This document shows, piece by piece, positions 46,255-57,913 of a DNA stretch of 64,000 bases. The translations under genes were made by a program, and so were the position numbers. The notes under the pieces were generated by a model. The model ran no database searches. It worked only from the letters and a program-made list of their open reading frames with translations, and was not told the DNA's origin. The stretch is from assembly GCF_964340395.1 (NCBI RefSeq), contig NC_135551.1:28850880-28914879 (forward strand). Direction: 5' to 3'. This DNA comes from Glandiceps talaboti (taxonomy: Eukaryota; Hemichordata; Enteropneusta; Spengelidae). Positions within the stretch are counted from its first letter, which is position 1. Each line of letters starts with the position of its first letter.

Positions 46255-47440
46255 CCCTGTCTCCGTATAGGCAGACTAGGTCTCCAATCTGGATAGGGTA
46301 TGGCTTTGTCTCAGAGGCATCGTGTGCTTTAGATTTTGAACTTGAGGCATGGTTGTGTATGCGTTTGAAGTGTTGTTGGGTTATGAGGTGTCTGTCATCT
46401 ACTGGTAATTGTTTGCCAGTTATTTGGTCCCTTTGAGTCCAAATTTCACGTGCAGATAGGCCTCCTCCCCTAATTCTGGAATTGAGGTTAGCAGTTGCGA
46501 GAGCAAGGGTGGTTGGAGTGAGTGGGCCACCTTCTGGATTGATGTTTAGGCATTCAAGTCCAAGTTCCTTGATGGCGTTTTCGGCTACAGGATTCTTATT
46601 GATGTTTTTGACGTTGCCAATTTCAAGTTCAATATACCAAGCTTTTTTAGGGTAGGGTCCTTCGTGAGTGCGATGAGACCTGGTCCGGAGTCAATGCAAA
46701 TAGTGAGTGTGCTATCTCCGAGTGCTCAGTCTTCTGCACACAGTATGGTGATGGCATTGCGGATCTCAGTGTGTTGCTCATTTTCGATGATCATGGTCTT
46801 TGTATATGAAGACACAGTTTCGTGCAACACAAATATGTATTGGCAATAGCGGTGCATAATGTCAGCGGCATAAGATCTACCAAATTGTTTTGGTGGTGTA
46901 GATGAAGATTGTGGATGTAGGAGTGTAGGTATATTCTTCAGGGATGAGCAGTGGTGACAAGTTGAGCTGGTTGCGTCAGTGGTTTTCTCCAGGTCAAGAG
47001 CAAAGAAATATCTGTTGAACAAACGTTTCATTTGGTATTTAGATGGGTGGTTGAATCCAAGGTGGATGGCTGTGAGGAGTCCATCGATGACCATTCTCGG
47101 TATTACTATGCGTTCTCTGGCAGGTTGGAATGGTTGATTGTCTCTGACTATGAGAAGACCATCATTAGCAACAGTAACTGATCGTAAGTACCTTTTGACA
47201 TCTGGTATCTTCACAAGTTTTTTTGAAGGTCTTGTCCCCTGTGTTAGGTGTGCATGCGAGCGTCTTAGGTCAGGGCATTCCATTTGTGTGGCTAGCCATG
47301 CAGCTCGATTGGTGAATGGCATTTTAGATATGCCGTCAATGACATCCGCTACAGTTATTGATCTGACTATGGATTCTTCTATTTCTTCTATGAATTTGCA
47401 AACTTGGCAGCTGTTGTCCAGGCACTGGATGGGGTTCCTG
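46255..47440 (-). pseudogene. Retrotransposon integrase
   Basis: An HHCC zinc-binding region is visible (HLGFNHPSKYQMKRLF, then TCHHC), followed by the first catalytic Asp in YAADIMHRY. A TGA at 46726 interrupts the core. In the same frame after it come an IDSGPG block (second Asp position) and NPVAENAIKEL (candidate Glu). The C-terminal part shifts frame near 46250 and continues at 45777-46247 in a Pro/Thr-rich tail ending in an RRSTRPKKPPQW basic patch, which is common in Gypsy Pol C-termini. Insertion activity is lost in this copy as read. Confidence 0.78.
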
Positions 47441-48861
47441 CTTGCAAAGTCTGTTGGTACATTAGTGACACCTGTGATGTGTTGCACTTCGATAAGGAAG
47501 CGGCTGACGAGCAAAAGGAAGGTGGTGACTCTGGAACTTGTTGAGAATTCTCCTTGACACAATTTATCGTAAGCTTGTACGCAGGGGCGGCTGTCTGTAA
47601 GTAGCTGTGTGGTGTGGTTAGATTGAATGATATATGGTGAGAAAAGTTTGACTGCTGCACCAATACAGAGTGCTTCAATTTCACATGGAAGCCAAGTGAC
47701 TTAATGTTTTTTTAGTTTGGTGTTGAAGAAGCTGGACAGCAGGATATTTTCACCTCTATGACAGTATAATGTAGCAGCTATACCACTCTTCTTCACACTG
47801 CCATCTGTGACTGTCCATAGTTGGTCTGCTGGGCATGGGATGGTAATAGATTTGTTGTCTTTGAGAGCACACTGGGCACGTTTAAATGCTTGTGCTAGGT
47901 CTCCAGTCCAATTTATATTCTCACGAGACTGTCTGCGAGCGACAGCCTGGTCTAGTGGGTCCATGAAGTCTGCATAACCTCTTAGAACTCTGCTGAGAAC
48001 TTTGTAGGCTCCTATGTATGACCGCAATGCTTTGACAGTAGTGGGAGGAGAGATTGATGAAAGTGCAGTTATTCTGTGTGGGCTTGCTGTGAGTGTACCA
48101 CTTGACCATGTCCATCCCAAGATTGTTGCTGACTTAGGACATATTTTTGTCTTCCTTGCTGAGAGACGGAGGTTGTTGTTGGTCAGTGTGGTGAGTGTGC
48201 ACTGCCAGTTGTGGAGTACTTCCTCAGGAGTGTTGCCACCAATGTACAGGTCATCAGCTATCTTTGTCGCGCACCCTTCCTGAATGAGATCACCGAGTAC
48301 TCTGCACATGAGCTCTTCAAGACATGTTTCGGAGCCTGGCATCCCCATTGCTGAGCGTGTGTATACACGTATACCCTTGAATGGCGTGACTACGCTGCAG
48401 TATTTCATTGATTTGGTTGATAAAGGGATTTGGTAGTAGGCTTGATTTAGGTCTGTAGTTATAACAAACTTCCATCTTGCAATGTCACGTAGAATGTTGT
48501 CGACGTTTGGCATCAAGGAAGGTTGGGGTTTGCTGTATTGGGCTACCTCTCCAAATGAGGTTACTAACCGGCTACCCCCACTGGGTTTTTTGACAAGGAA
48601 GGAAAGGTTAAGATATTCCACTACTGTGTTGACCTCTTCTGGTTTTGCAAACACACCAGAGTTTTCGAGTTGGTCAAATTTTGCTTGCAGGTCAATAAGG
48701 GTATCATGGTTGTAGTAAGGTAGTCTGCCTTTTCGTTGAGGTGGTAGAACAGGGCCCATGTTGACTACCGCTTCTACATTGCCACTTGCGCCATTGTACT
48801 TGGATACAACAGGGTTGAAGACATCATCAAATTGGCTGTGTAGTGATTTGAAGGCGTTCAA
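47440..48861 (-). pseudogene. Retrotransposon reverse transcriptase and RNase H
   Basis: The RT shows FLVKKPSGGSRLV, ITTDLNQAYYQIPL (catalytic Asp) and IADDLYIGG (the xxDD active site, here ADD where YVDD or YLDD is usual), then the thumb/connection region. RNase H follows with VTDGSVKKSG (first Asp), a Glu in CEIEALC after an in-frame TAA at 47701, and LLTDSRP. The TAA is the only break between RT and the second half of RNase H. Such elements copy their RNA into DNA inside cytoplasmic particles; this copy is interrupted. Confidence 0.85.
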
Positions 48862-48987
48862 TATGTCCCCAGGGAGTTGGTTATCTGCATCTAATGATAT
48901 GTCTAATGAGTATGGTTTGCATGGAGTGGGTGTATGGATGATGTCTGGTGCCTGTTTGACAGGATCCTTACTGACCAGTGAAATTTG

Positions 48988-49920
48988 TCATACTTGACAC
49001 AGGTGGTCATGGCGTTTCAGTACCATTGGCTCATTTGTGGTGTTCATAACTCTGAGAGTGTGGCCGATGGACTGTATTTCTTGAGGTTGAGGCCATGCTT
49101 TTTCTAGCTTGGTGTCCAGGTTGATCTTACTGTCGTATCTTGGCTCCAGTGCTAGAATTGAGTCTGGTTCACATGTATCAGGTGTTGTGAGTTGGATGAA
49201 GTCACCTGGTAGTTGCGTTAAGTGTTCTGGACACCTGATGAGGTTGGCTTGCGTTCGTCTCACTGCGGCTGTGCGGTTAGGTTGAGGGCCATAGTGGATG
49301 ACCTCCGAGCCATTGATTACAATTTGTCGTTTTGCTGGGCGAGTGGCGATGTCATTTGCAACTAAGAAAGGATTACCAGCAAGTATGTCTACATCCAGCT
49401 GATTGACAATGAGTGCATCTAGTTGAAATGAGTGAGGTCCCCTTGACAATTGGCAGTGGACTTCCCCTACAACATCAAGTGGTGTTACTCCATCAGCTTG
49501 GTGTGCAATTTGTGATGCTGGTGTTACTGGTACGCCAATAAGGTTCGCATAGGATGTTCTCATCATATTGGTGGTGGCCCCTGTATCTAATATCAGCCTA
49601 ACTGGGTGGTTGAGGTAGTAAGCATTGAGGAATAGTGACTGGACTACACTCACTCGTAGTGCGGAGGCTTGGTCCAATAAAGCTGTTGGTATATCATCTG
49701 GTGGGGTGTCGTAGTCTCCATCATTGTCAAGCGGGTCATCGTCTTCTACGAACTCATCAGATGTTATGAGGCGAGAGTTGCTAGCTGCGTACCTGTCACT
49801 TGCTGGAATGAATTTGCATTCCCATAATGTATGTGTATTAAAGGTGGGTCTACCTGCCATCTTACACAGTATACAAGACTTGTTGCGCATACTAGGCTTT
49901 TGTGGTGACCGACGATACAT
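48988..49920 (-). pseudogene. Retrotransposon zinc knuckle and aspartic protease
   Basis: Near the start is a CILC...H...C cluster (49839-49878), a variant CCHC zinc knuckle that would bind nucleic acid in Gag. About 100 residues on is LILDTGATTNMM, the catalytic DTG motif of retropepsins, followed by a later hydrophobic VDILAGNPFL block like the flap and C-terminal part of the fold. The frame ends at a TGA at 48988 but stays open beyond it into the reverse transcriptase in the same frame, so a single nonsense codon separates the two domains. This copy cannot make an intact Pol without readthrough. Confidence 0.78.
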
Positions 49921-49971
49921 GTATCTTTGGGTGCTAGCAGGTTGTTGTCTCCGATAAGGTTATTGGGAGGA

Positions 49972-50703
49972 TTATGTGCATAATATTTTTGTATCTTCAA
50001 TGCTGCACAGTTCATCCAACAATGATGGCAGGGCTAGTGAGATCTCAGGTTTCAGGGTTGCTAGAGTCTTGTTATGTAACTCTGAGCCATACCTCTGTTT
50101 CACTAGTTGTGGTAAGCCAGGGTGAACTAATTGTAGCCATTGCAGTACAATTGTATTTTCTAGTGTCGGGGTGTGGTCTTCATCTGCAGATACAGTGTTA
50201 CCATGATGTGTAATCCCACACTCTGTGGTTAATAAGTTATCCTCAAAGAAGGCCATTATGCGTTGATATAGGTCCTCTTGGCTTTCCTCTGTTTGCAATC
50301 TCATCTTACTGAGGTCAAGGAAATGTGATCCGGTTGACTGGAAGCCATAGTGTAGCCTGATCTTCTGCCAGATGTTATTGAGGGATGTAGATTGCTTAAT
50401 GATCGAATTCCTGGATATGACAAAGCAGTAATTAGCAATTTGCCCAAGCATCAAGTCGAGTTGGGTGTTTTTCTGAGCGGCAGTTTTTCTAGATGCTTCA
50501 GGGATGGTGGCCTCATCATTGCTCAATCCTCTGTATGGATTTGTAGCTGATTTTTGTTCCCATTTGAAATCGTTTTCTAGAAAAGGTGCAAAGTTGGTAT
50601 CCAATGACAAGATATAGACAAGATTCTGTCTCCAGTTTTCAAAGAAAATAATAGTTTCCCTTTTTGTCAGTTGCCACTGTTTTGGTGCACGTTGGCTGGC
50701 CAT
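49972..50703 (-). pseudogene. Retrotransposon gag region
   Basis: An open frame reads leftwards from an ATG at 50703 ([12 protein letters not shown]) to a stop at 49972; the frame is also open further upstream. It has no recognisable catalytic motif. Its position between the 5' LTR and the protease, and its helical, Gln-rich composition, fit a capsid-type Gag. The frame closes just before the zinc knuckle, and the reading continues in other frames near 49975 and 49920. One change could be a programmed frameshift; two in about 60 bp look like decay. Recognition rests on context, not on a motif. Confidence 0.6.
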
Positions 50704-50855
50704 GATGACACGTGTGCACTGTGGGCAGTAATGACTGTGAAAATTACTTAGCTGATATTCGAGCCTAGGGTCCAATCCAAGTGTTCAGATGAGTTGTACG
50801 GGTGATTAGGTTGTCTAGTTCTTCTTTTTGTTGAAGATTTGTAGGCGGTCGTGGA

Positions 50856-50873
50856 TTCTAAGCGCTGCCACCA
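50856..50873 (-). other. Candidate tRNA primer-binding site of the LTR retrotransposon
   Basis: The minus strand reads TGGTGGCAGCGCTTAGAA directly after the 5' LTR. A TGG start next to the LTR is typical of primer-binding sites, which pair with the CCA end of a tRNA. I could not assign the tRNA. Confidence 0.5.
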
Positions 50874-51014
50874 CGGCAATAATGACAAACCAATTACGTA
50901 CGAATGAACCTTTAATGGCGGATAGGCATAAAGTACAAAACAAAGAAAAGAGAAATAACGAACACACGAGCTAGGGTTCATATGACATATAACACAGGTC
51001 GTTGTGTGATGACG
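50874..51014 (-). repeat. 5' LTR of the minus-strand retrotransposon
   Basis: This 141-bp copy of the repeat at 45318-45457 directly abuts the first base of duplication unit C at 51015. At about 140 bp the LTR is short for the group. Its outer edge lies 117 bp upstream of the ATG of gene C, so it could contribute promoter sequence; that is inference only. Confidence 0.82.
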
Positions 51015-51131
51015 TAGAGTATGTTGTTAGGACAACAACTGTTTCATTCTAGTTCTTGTAGTATAATTACGAATAATAGCGACATCTAACTGCAGTATAT
51101 AATAACCTGTATCTTGCTGAAGGCGTACAGG

Positions 51132-54100
51132 ATGGAAAATCAACCTTTCTTACAGACATACGTGAGTTCAACCAGAGTGTGTTCCTACAAAATAGCACTT
51201 CTGCTTACTGTGTTTGTGGTCATAGGATTGCCCATAGCAACGGGTCTCGATACATGGATTATGTTCGACTTTGACAAGACGACTAAAGGGTGGATGGGAC
51301 TATGGCATGGCTGTTTTCAAAACAGTACACACAAAGTTTGTCCTGATTTCGTGTTTACTCACAATATACCAGGTAAGTTTTATGCAGTATGTGCACTGCA
51401 GCTGGCGATTTAGTCTATGCTAACCCATAGTAAAGCAACCCTTTCGTTCCTTCATTATTCAGTCCCCTTGCTCTATACAAAATGTTTTGATTCTGTGCTC
51501 ACAATGTAGCTTTTCGTCAATTTGTCTGCAACATTAATTATATTACGGGTGGAAAATAGAAATAAAGTCATCAAGTTATATCATGTGTGGAATTAAATAT
51601 CAAGCGTTGTACTTCGTAAGAAGTGTCCATTCCTTGATCTAAATAAGGAAACATTAGTCATTTTGGGGGAAAACCCGGACCTATTCACCCCAAACATAAG
51701 ACATTGTATATAGTACAACTGACCTAGTTTCCGACGTTATGGAAAGTTTCCTTATTTTTCACAACTAGAAATGTATTAGTAGGCCTAGATGTATAAAACG
51801 CAGAACAGGAAGTAGAATAGAGATGATGTTTCGATCCAAAATATCGTATTTCGGAATTATGGGAACAAATTAGTGCATAGGTGAGAAATAGACTTGTGAT
51901 TACGAATCTGGGAAAATATGAAAGATTGGGACTCAGCCCATCCGACTCTAGTCGTCGCAACAGTAGTAAACGAAACGGTGTATAAAATACAGCAGAATCG
52001 ATGTTGCTTTAGTCTTTTATTCAAAGACATGACATACATTTTACAACTTCAAATGCAAAATAAAAATTCATACATATAATAATGGTACCGTGTACAGTTG
52101 GGATGTACTAGAAACAGACAAATAATTCATTTTGTTTACATAGTAGAATGTCTTCTCATAGTGAATATCTAAAGGAGGTACATCTTACAAGAATGTTCGA
52201 CGAACTGTATCTCTTAGCCTGTCTCAAGTTGTGCTACAACTACCTACTGTAGCAGCAGCAACAATTTAAGAAACTTGCTGTTAGTAGGTAGTTTAAGCAC
52301 AGTTCAGTGGTCGAACATTGTTGTGCCATGGCTTTGCAGTACTAATGATATAACACACTATACTATCTTGATTATTTACAGCCTACATCTGGGTATGTCG
52401 TGCAATGATGATAACTGCTATCATTGGTTCGCTATCAACCTTAATATGTGCCAGTTTAGGATACTATAAAACACGTACTGGTAATAATGCAACTATGATG
52501 CGAGTTGCCGGTGTAATATTATTGATAAGTGGTAGGTCAAACTTTTTTATTCCCCTACAAAATTGTTATATTGTAAAATATTGAACACATATTGCCTGGC
52601 CATGAGGGCTATAGCGCCCGTTTATTACACCCGAGGGACTGTAAGTTACCAGAATCACGTGCTATTTCCCGAGGCCAAAGGCCGAGTAATGTGAGTTACC
52701 AGAATCACGAGCTATTTCCCGAGGCCAAAGGCCGAGGGAAATAGCATGTGATTGTGGTAACTCACAGTCACGAGGGTGTAATGAACGGGTGCTATAGCCC
52801 GAATATAGGCCGGGCAATATGTGTTTTATAATATACCTCATGCTGTGAACTCTCGGTGGCAGACGACATCGTCAGAAGCCGCCATTTTGACCTGCTGTGA
52901 ACGCGCGGTGGTCACGTGACCATGTAAAAGTTGATGGAACTATTTCCCTAGGGAAGTAGTCATTCTATTTTCCTATCACGTGACTGATTCTAGCGAATCG
53001 TGGCACAGCACTATCACTAGGTATATTATAAATCTTTATATGTGTTAAATAGCATATAAAATCAGTTGGAGTGTCAGCATTAATACCCATATGTGTAAGT
53101 GTGTTTAGTCTAATAGTGAAAGTCGTACCTCATACGTCCATTATATTGTCTTTATATTGCATCATGTGCATGCCAACGTTTCTCTTATAGTCTAGCTACT
53201 ACATTGTGGTAATTACTATGTGTAGCCATAAATCCTGAAGGCAACGACTAAACCTCTATTGTTTTCAATATTCGATTCATCCCGCATTATAAGGTGTTTA
53301 AAATTATAAACATGGTTCGGCACATACGAGATCAATCACTGAGGGCGCTGTGTATACTTTTAATAGCGTGATATAATAATAAGAAATATTCGAATAGCTC
53401 GAAAATATTCCTAGATACACCATAGAATAAAGGAGGAAAAAATCGATAACGCAACAAACATGCGTCAGAAAATCTAGATATACCATTTGATATGAGCTGT
53501 AACTTGAGTATTATTTTGCCGATCATACAAATCAACAATTTATTCACTGAAAATTGTTAAAATACTAAAAGCTAGATATGATTGTACATGAGATGTAGAT
53601 TAGAGATCGGTTGTATACAAAAGTAGGTACAGTAACACGTTGGAAATGTGACTGCATTCGGGCATTTGCGGACCCAAAATTCAATTTGATTGGATTCATT
53701 GCATTATACTATGTATACAGCTTCACAAATGCATTTATTCACATGCACGGGCGATTCAGTACCAAGGTGTGGAGGGTTTATGATAATATCTAACAAAACA
53801 GTCTAAAAAAACCGTCCAGTTGCAGCTTGAGTGAAGTTGTACGAGTTAATTAATGTTCCAACAATTTGAAAATAAATGATCAGCTTTCGTTGTAAATGTG
53901 CATTGTGATATTGTCTTAATAATACTAATACAGACTAAGTCTTGTTATTTCTTTTCACAGGTATACTAGTTGCTACTACTATTGTTCTGTTCCTCACCCT
54001 ATCCAAGAAACGTTATAATATGAATTTCCATGTCGGCGTGGGAATGACGATAGCCATCATTACCAGCTGGGGCTTTGCATTTACAGCTTCGTTTCTTTTG

Positions 54101-54178
54101 CTCATTCCAAATCCACAACGGCCAATATTACACGAATTGACAATGATCGAGCCCGACAACACTAACTTTGACAAGTAA
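51132..54178 (+). CDS. Claudin/PMP22-like tetraspan protein C, recent paralogue of B, about 202 aa
   Basis: Exons 51132-51372, 52382-52531 and 53961-54178 (TAA) match gene B exon for exon in length and phase. The W-GLW-C-C loop is kept (GWMGLWHGC, HKVC), as are all four membrane segments. I count about 20 amino-acid differences from B, several in loop 1 (Arg to His after GLW, Asn to His, Asn to Asp) and in the tail. Exon 1 differs at about 16 of 240 bases. No stop or frame change is visible, so it looks functional. Its introns contain two insertions absent from B: a 136-bp hairpin element in intron 1 and a roughly 450-bp fold-back element in intron 2. The 3' flank carries the 3.2-kb DNA transposon. 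The 5' flank is the retrotransposon LTR, which ends 117 bp before the ATG, so the promoter may be LTR-influenced. Confidence 0.8.
52188..52323. mobile_element. Small hairpin insertion in intron 1 of gene C
   Basis: About 136 bp is absent from gene B. The ends are inverted (CAAGAATGTTCGA and TCGAACATTGTTG), and inside CTACCTACTGTAGCAGCAG faces CTGTTAGTAGGTAG. It has no coding capacity and looks like a short non-autonomous hairpin element. Confidence 0.55.
52581..53030. mobile_element. Fold-back insertion in intron 2 of gene C
   Basis: About 450 bp is present in C and absent at the same point of B (near 42065). The first 249 bp (52582-52830) is a long imperfect palindrome: GAACACATATTGCCTGGCC pairs with GGCCGGGCAATATGTGTT, with inner CCCGAGGCCAAAGGCCGAG palindromes. 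The right part has a separate GC-rich stretch with CACGTGAC boxes. No coding capacity. The exact target duplication is unclear because the site is TA-rich. Confidence 0.65.
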
Positions 54179-54254
54179 ATAGGCTAACGCCTTCTTTCGG
54201 CAAATGTCTCATTCAAGAGAACTATCCTTCTTTGTGGTCTATAAAAAAATGTTT

Positions 54255-54521
54255 GGTTCCGGTTACCCGAAACCCAACTAGTTTTTCACCCCAACTAGTT
54301 TTTTACGTATTCGAGAAAAAAAATAAAATCACGAAAATTGTGAACTCTCGCCAACTTAAAAAGACAATACAAAACCTTTCTTCCAATCTGTAAAACAATG
54401 GAAAACGTAGTACATAACTACCTGAACTAGCTAGACATTCACACATGAAAAAATATGTAATAAAATTAAAATAAAAAATCTACCTACCCCACCTTTTCTA
54501 AAATTGAGTGTAATCGGAACC
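54255..54521. mobile_element. MITE-like element, copy 2 (3' of gene C)
   Basis: This is the paralogue of copy 1 carried by the segmental duplication. It has the same inverted ends (GGTTCCGGTTAC and GTAATCGGAACC) and a small internal deletion. Confidence 0.55.
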
Positions 54522-56374
54522 TCACAATTTTATTGTTTAGGCCTAACCCAGGTTTGAGTACAGTGAACTAATTAGTTGTGGTTGTGTTATTTAGAGCTCG
54601 CTCTTACGTATGTAAACTTAACACTTTATTCTTCGAATTGAGAAATGCTTATTTCCACGTATATATATGGGCAAAAACGATTTCCAAATCTTCATGAACA
54701 CGACGACTGTTAATAAGCATCTTACCGGAGGAAAGTAACTATATATAGCAAGCGTGATACATTCCATGATTAGTATGTCAATTCATCACAACTTTCGTGA
54801 CGTCATGTTCATGACTTGCAACATTCATGACTAGTCTCCTTGGTGATATATTGCATACTACAATGTAATGAATGATTCCCTGACGTGATACAGGGGTGAG
54901 GGGGGCGACATGATTCTTTGTTCTTACTGTGAAATGGAACATATTATTTCATGACGTGTCATTTTCATAGTCATACTAAACTATATGCTTACTGATAGTT
55001 ATAGTATGGCTCCGTGACAATCAAATTAATTTAACAGGAAACGTTTGGGGCAAACATTTGTTATTTTAATTTTCAACAAGTTTTTGGAGTTTCTCTAGTA
55101 CACGTCATCAGTATTGTCACACATCAGGAATTGAGACTAAAGTGTTCCGTTTATGAAAATAAGAGAGTGAAATTACTATAGAGATGAGATGAGGCGGGGT
55201 ATAAAAAACTACATGTATTAGGCTGCATTCACAAATAATGGGCAGGGGGGGGTTGGAGGAATTGAGGGGGGACTTGAACACTTGGAGGACGGTGGAGGGG
55301 GGGACTTGAACATTTTTGGTGGGTTTTTTTTTGGGGGGGGGAACCTAAAAATATTTTTCACATATAATAATGACGAAAACTCATTTTGAGATAACCAATG
55401 TCTTTTTAATAACTTAAGTGTGTGTTGAGTTGCTTATCTCGCCAATTGTTGATCACAACTATTAAACCAACTGTAAAATGAGCACAGAAAGAGACTGCAC
55501 AATATAGATAGCCCAAAATCACTGCAAAATGAGTATGACAATTATAGTCTATGGACAATTTCAAAGCATTGCACTATTTATCATACTCGGCATCGGTTGA
55601 ACTGTCCTGAAGTGAATTTTAATCTTTTAAATAAACGTTTTGAACTATCTTGAACTACATTTAAATAAATAGATAAATAAATAAATAACAATGATACATA
55701 AAACTCTTCCAGAAAACATGTATATAAAATCCTTTATGATTTCAGGCAGAAAGTACTTGTGACATTTCTTACAATTTATATTTGCAAAATGAATGTAAAC
55801 CGGTAAATAAGAAATGTATAAATATAAATAATTTTTGTAAAAATTAAATAGTTTAATCGTTTAGAAGTTAAATTTGCACCATCCCTTAATTATTTGTTAT
55901 CCATTTGTACCTGATTGATTACTGAAAGTTTTGAGCAAAGGACATCAATCTTTGCATCTGAAGGCACATTTTGATAAATGTGAAATGAGTATAAATAGCC
56001 TGTCAGGCTGTCACTGATATTTGGTTGGTGGTGGTGGATCAACAGGTTTGATACTAATACAAATACATAGTTACCAATAAGATTGTTGTTGAGACCCTTC
56101 ATGGGGCTAATAACCACACGGACTAATAGTCTTTGCAAATTAGGCTCATCTAAAATGTCTAGAGATGCAGAGCTCATTGTGTAGTACTATTGGGTGAAAC
56201 TTTCTCCTATCCAAAAAATAAAACAGTGCAATATATGAAATTTTAAAATATATGAAAAAACAGGTCAATATTTAAAATAACCCCTCATCAACATGAATTT
56301 GTCTAGTCTCTACAACCATCTACTGCGCTTGTCCATTTTGTCACTCTCAATAGCGTACTCCTCATTCTCATAAC

Positions 56375-56701
56375 TTGGTAAGGAGTGGAGCTATTGTCAA
56401 ACTAAAAGTGAAAGAACCTTGTAAATATTTAGCAAAACACAACATTCCCATAGCACCAGGAATGATAAAAGCTGACAAGATAGAAGCTATTAGATCCCAC
56501 TTCTACCACCAACAGAACATAAGTGATTCTTCAACCAGCTCTGATACTGACAGTTATTCTGACAGTGACAATGATTCATCTGACTCAGACATAGTGGAAA
56601 GGGAGTTTGGGTCACCTGAAGTCAGTGAGAGTGAAATTTATATGTATACAGGATCAGGCCGGAGAGCAACAGCATGGAAGACCAGAAGAATTGATGAATA
56701 G
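56375..56701 (+). pseudogene. Open frame with SAP-like start and acidic Ser/Asp tract inside the DNA transposon
   Basis: This 108-codon frame has no ATG at its start, so it is probably an exon or a truncated gene. The first third (VKEPCKYLAKHNIPIAPG, then KADKIEAIRSHF) resembles a SAP DNA-binding helix-hairpin. A Ser/Asp/Glu-rich tract follows, then a basic end (GRRATAWKTRR) and a stop. A small DNA-binding protein would suit a transposon, but it could equally be a captured host exon. The assignment is inference from a short motif. Confidence 0.35.
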
Positions 56702-56937
56702 CTGTACAAAGAGACAGTCAATTACAAAAGAATTGTTGCAAACTGAAACATTATATACAATAATGGCCACCATTTTACCTGTTATTTCCATGGATCTGCA
56801 TCATAGATACCATGGTGTGCATTTATTTGCTTTGAATACCTACAAGACTGTCAGTGTTTGGCTTCAAGGACAGAGTTGCCCTATTTTAAAAGTTTACATG
56901 TATTTTTTATTTTATTTTGAATGCAAATTTGTATATG

Positions 56938-57545
56938 CTGTTTGCAAAATTATACGACCATTGGTAGAATACGCTTGTCCACTGTGGCATAATGCACTTA
57001 CAAGTGATCAAGCACAACAAATTGAGATGGTACAAAAAAGAGCATTCCGGATCATTTTTCCTCAGACATATCCGGAATGTATCCCTCCCAATATGAAAAC
57101 TCTAACGCAGAGGAAAGATACAATATGCCAATCATTTTTTGGGAAAATATGCATTAGTAATGACAAATTACAGTACTTGATCAATCCAACCTCAACAAGG
57201 AAGACCCGTCACTCAAAAAAAATATAGTATTCTCAGATGTAGAACCGAACTATTCAAAAATAGTTTCATACCATACGCTTTGTACAATTACCAATGATGG
57301 CTTGACAGAATGTTTTCGAGCTTGTATAGACCTTTTTAATCAGTATATCTTTATGTCTTACCTTTATTAAGATTTGTAACCTTTCATTAGGAATCATTCT
57401 TAAACATTTTAGCCTGAATGTCTGTACTCTTTTAGTCAGTGTTTTCCTTTGTATTTGCGATTTTACATTGTATGATTTCAACCACCTCTTTGTGTTTGGT
57501 TGCAAAATAAAGATAATAATAATTAGATTAATAATAATAATTAAA
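56938..57545 (+). mobile_element. Non-LTR retrotransposon 3' fragment (CR1/Jockey type)
   Basis: The frame to 57227 encodes KIIRPLVEYACPLWHNAL and, after a short gap, EMVQKRAFRIIFP, the hallmark C-terminal region just after the RT domain of CR1/Jockey-like elements. An untranslated part and a tail of ATAATAAT repeats end near 57545. It is 5'-truncated and nested in the DNA transposon. Confidence 0.72.
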
Positions 57546-57913
57546 TTAAAAGACTGTACAGTAGTCTAATTGTCTCTAGATCCATTAATTTTAAAAAATA
57601 CTATGCAAAAATAATATTGGAAAGTATTCATGTAAATTTTTTAACAGGGTAGGAGTATGGCTTTAAAAAATAATTCAGCCAAAAAACATTAGTGAAACTG
57701 GAGAACTAAAAACCATGTCAAAATTTGACAGCCTTTTAACAAAAAAGGGTGCAAAACATGTATATACACAAGTTCCTGTATAATAAAACAACTTACATTA
57801 ATTACCCTGTGTTCAGCTTCAATATACACTCAAGTAATGTTAAAGTCTGTGCAAATGAGTAAAATCTAGAGATTCCAAATGTAAACATGTTCATGCAATT
57901 ACATTAGAGACAA

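Larger units (their letters stand above)
45318..51014 (-). mobile_element. LTR retrotransposon, 5.7 kb, probably Ty3/Gypsy-like, degraded
   Basis: Two 140-bp direct repeats bound the region. On the minus strand the order is LTR, primer-site region, gag, zinc knuckle, protease, reverse transcriptase, RNase H, integrase, polypurine tract, LTR. That order and RT motifs such as ITTDLNQAYYQIPL suggest Ty3/Gypsy, although BEL/Pao shares the order and is not excluded. The coding part carries two frame changes between gag and pol, three in-frame stops in pol and one late frameshift, so this copy is not autonomous. The element lies exactly between the two claudin-like duplication units, and I see no target-site duplication. 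The two LTRs differ at about 8 positions plus one indel, roughly 6%, similar to the divergence between the flanking units. Confidence 0.88.

Noticed and set aside
55890-56177. 95-codon minus-strand frame inside the DNA transposon
   Set aside because: It starts MSSASLDILDE but shows no known domain or conserved motif; kept only as possible transposon debris.
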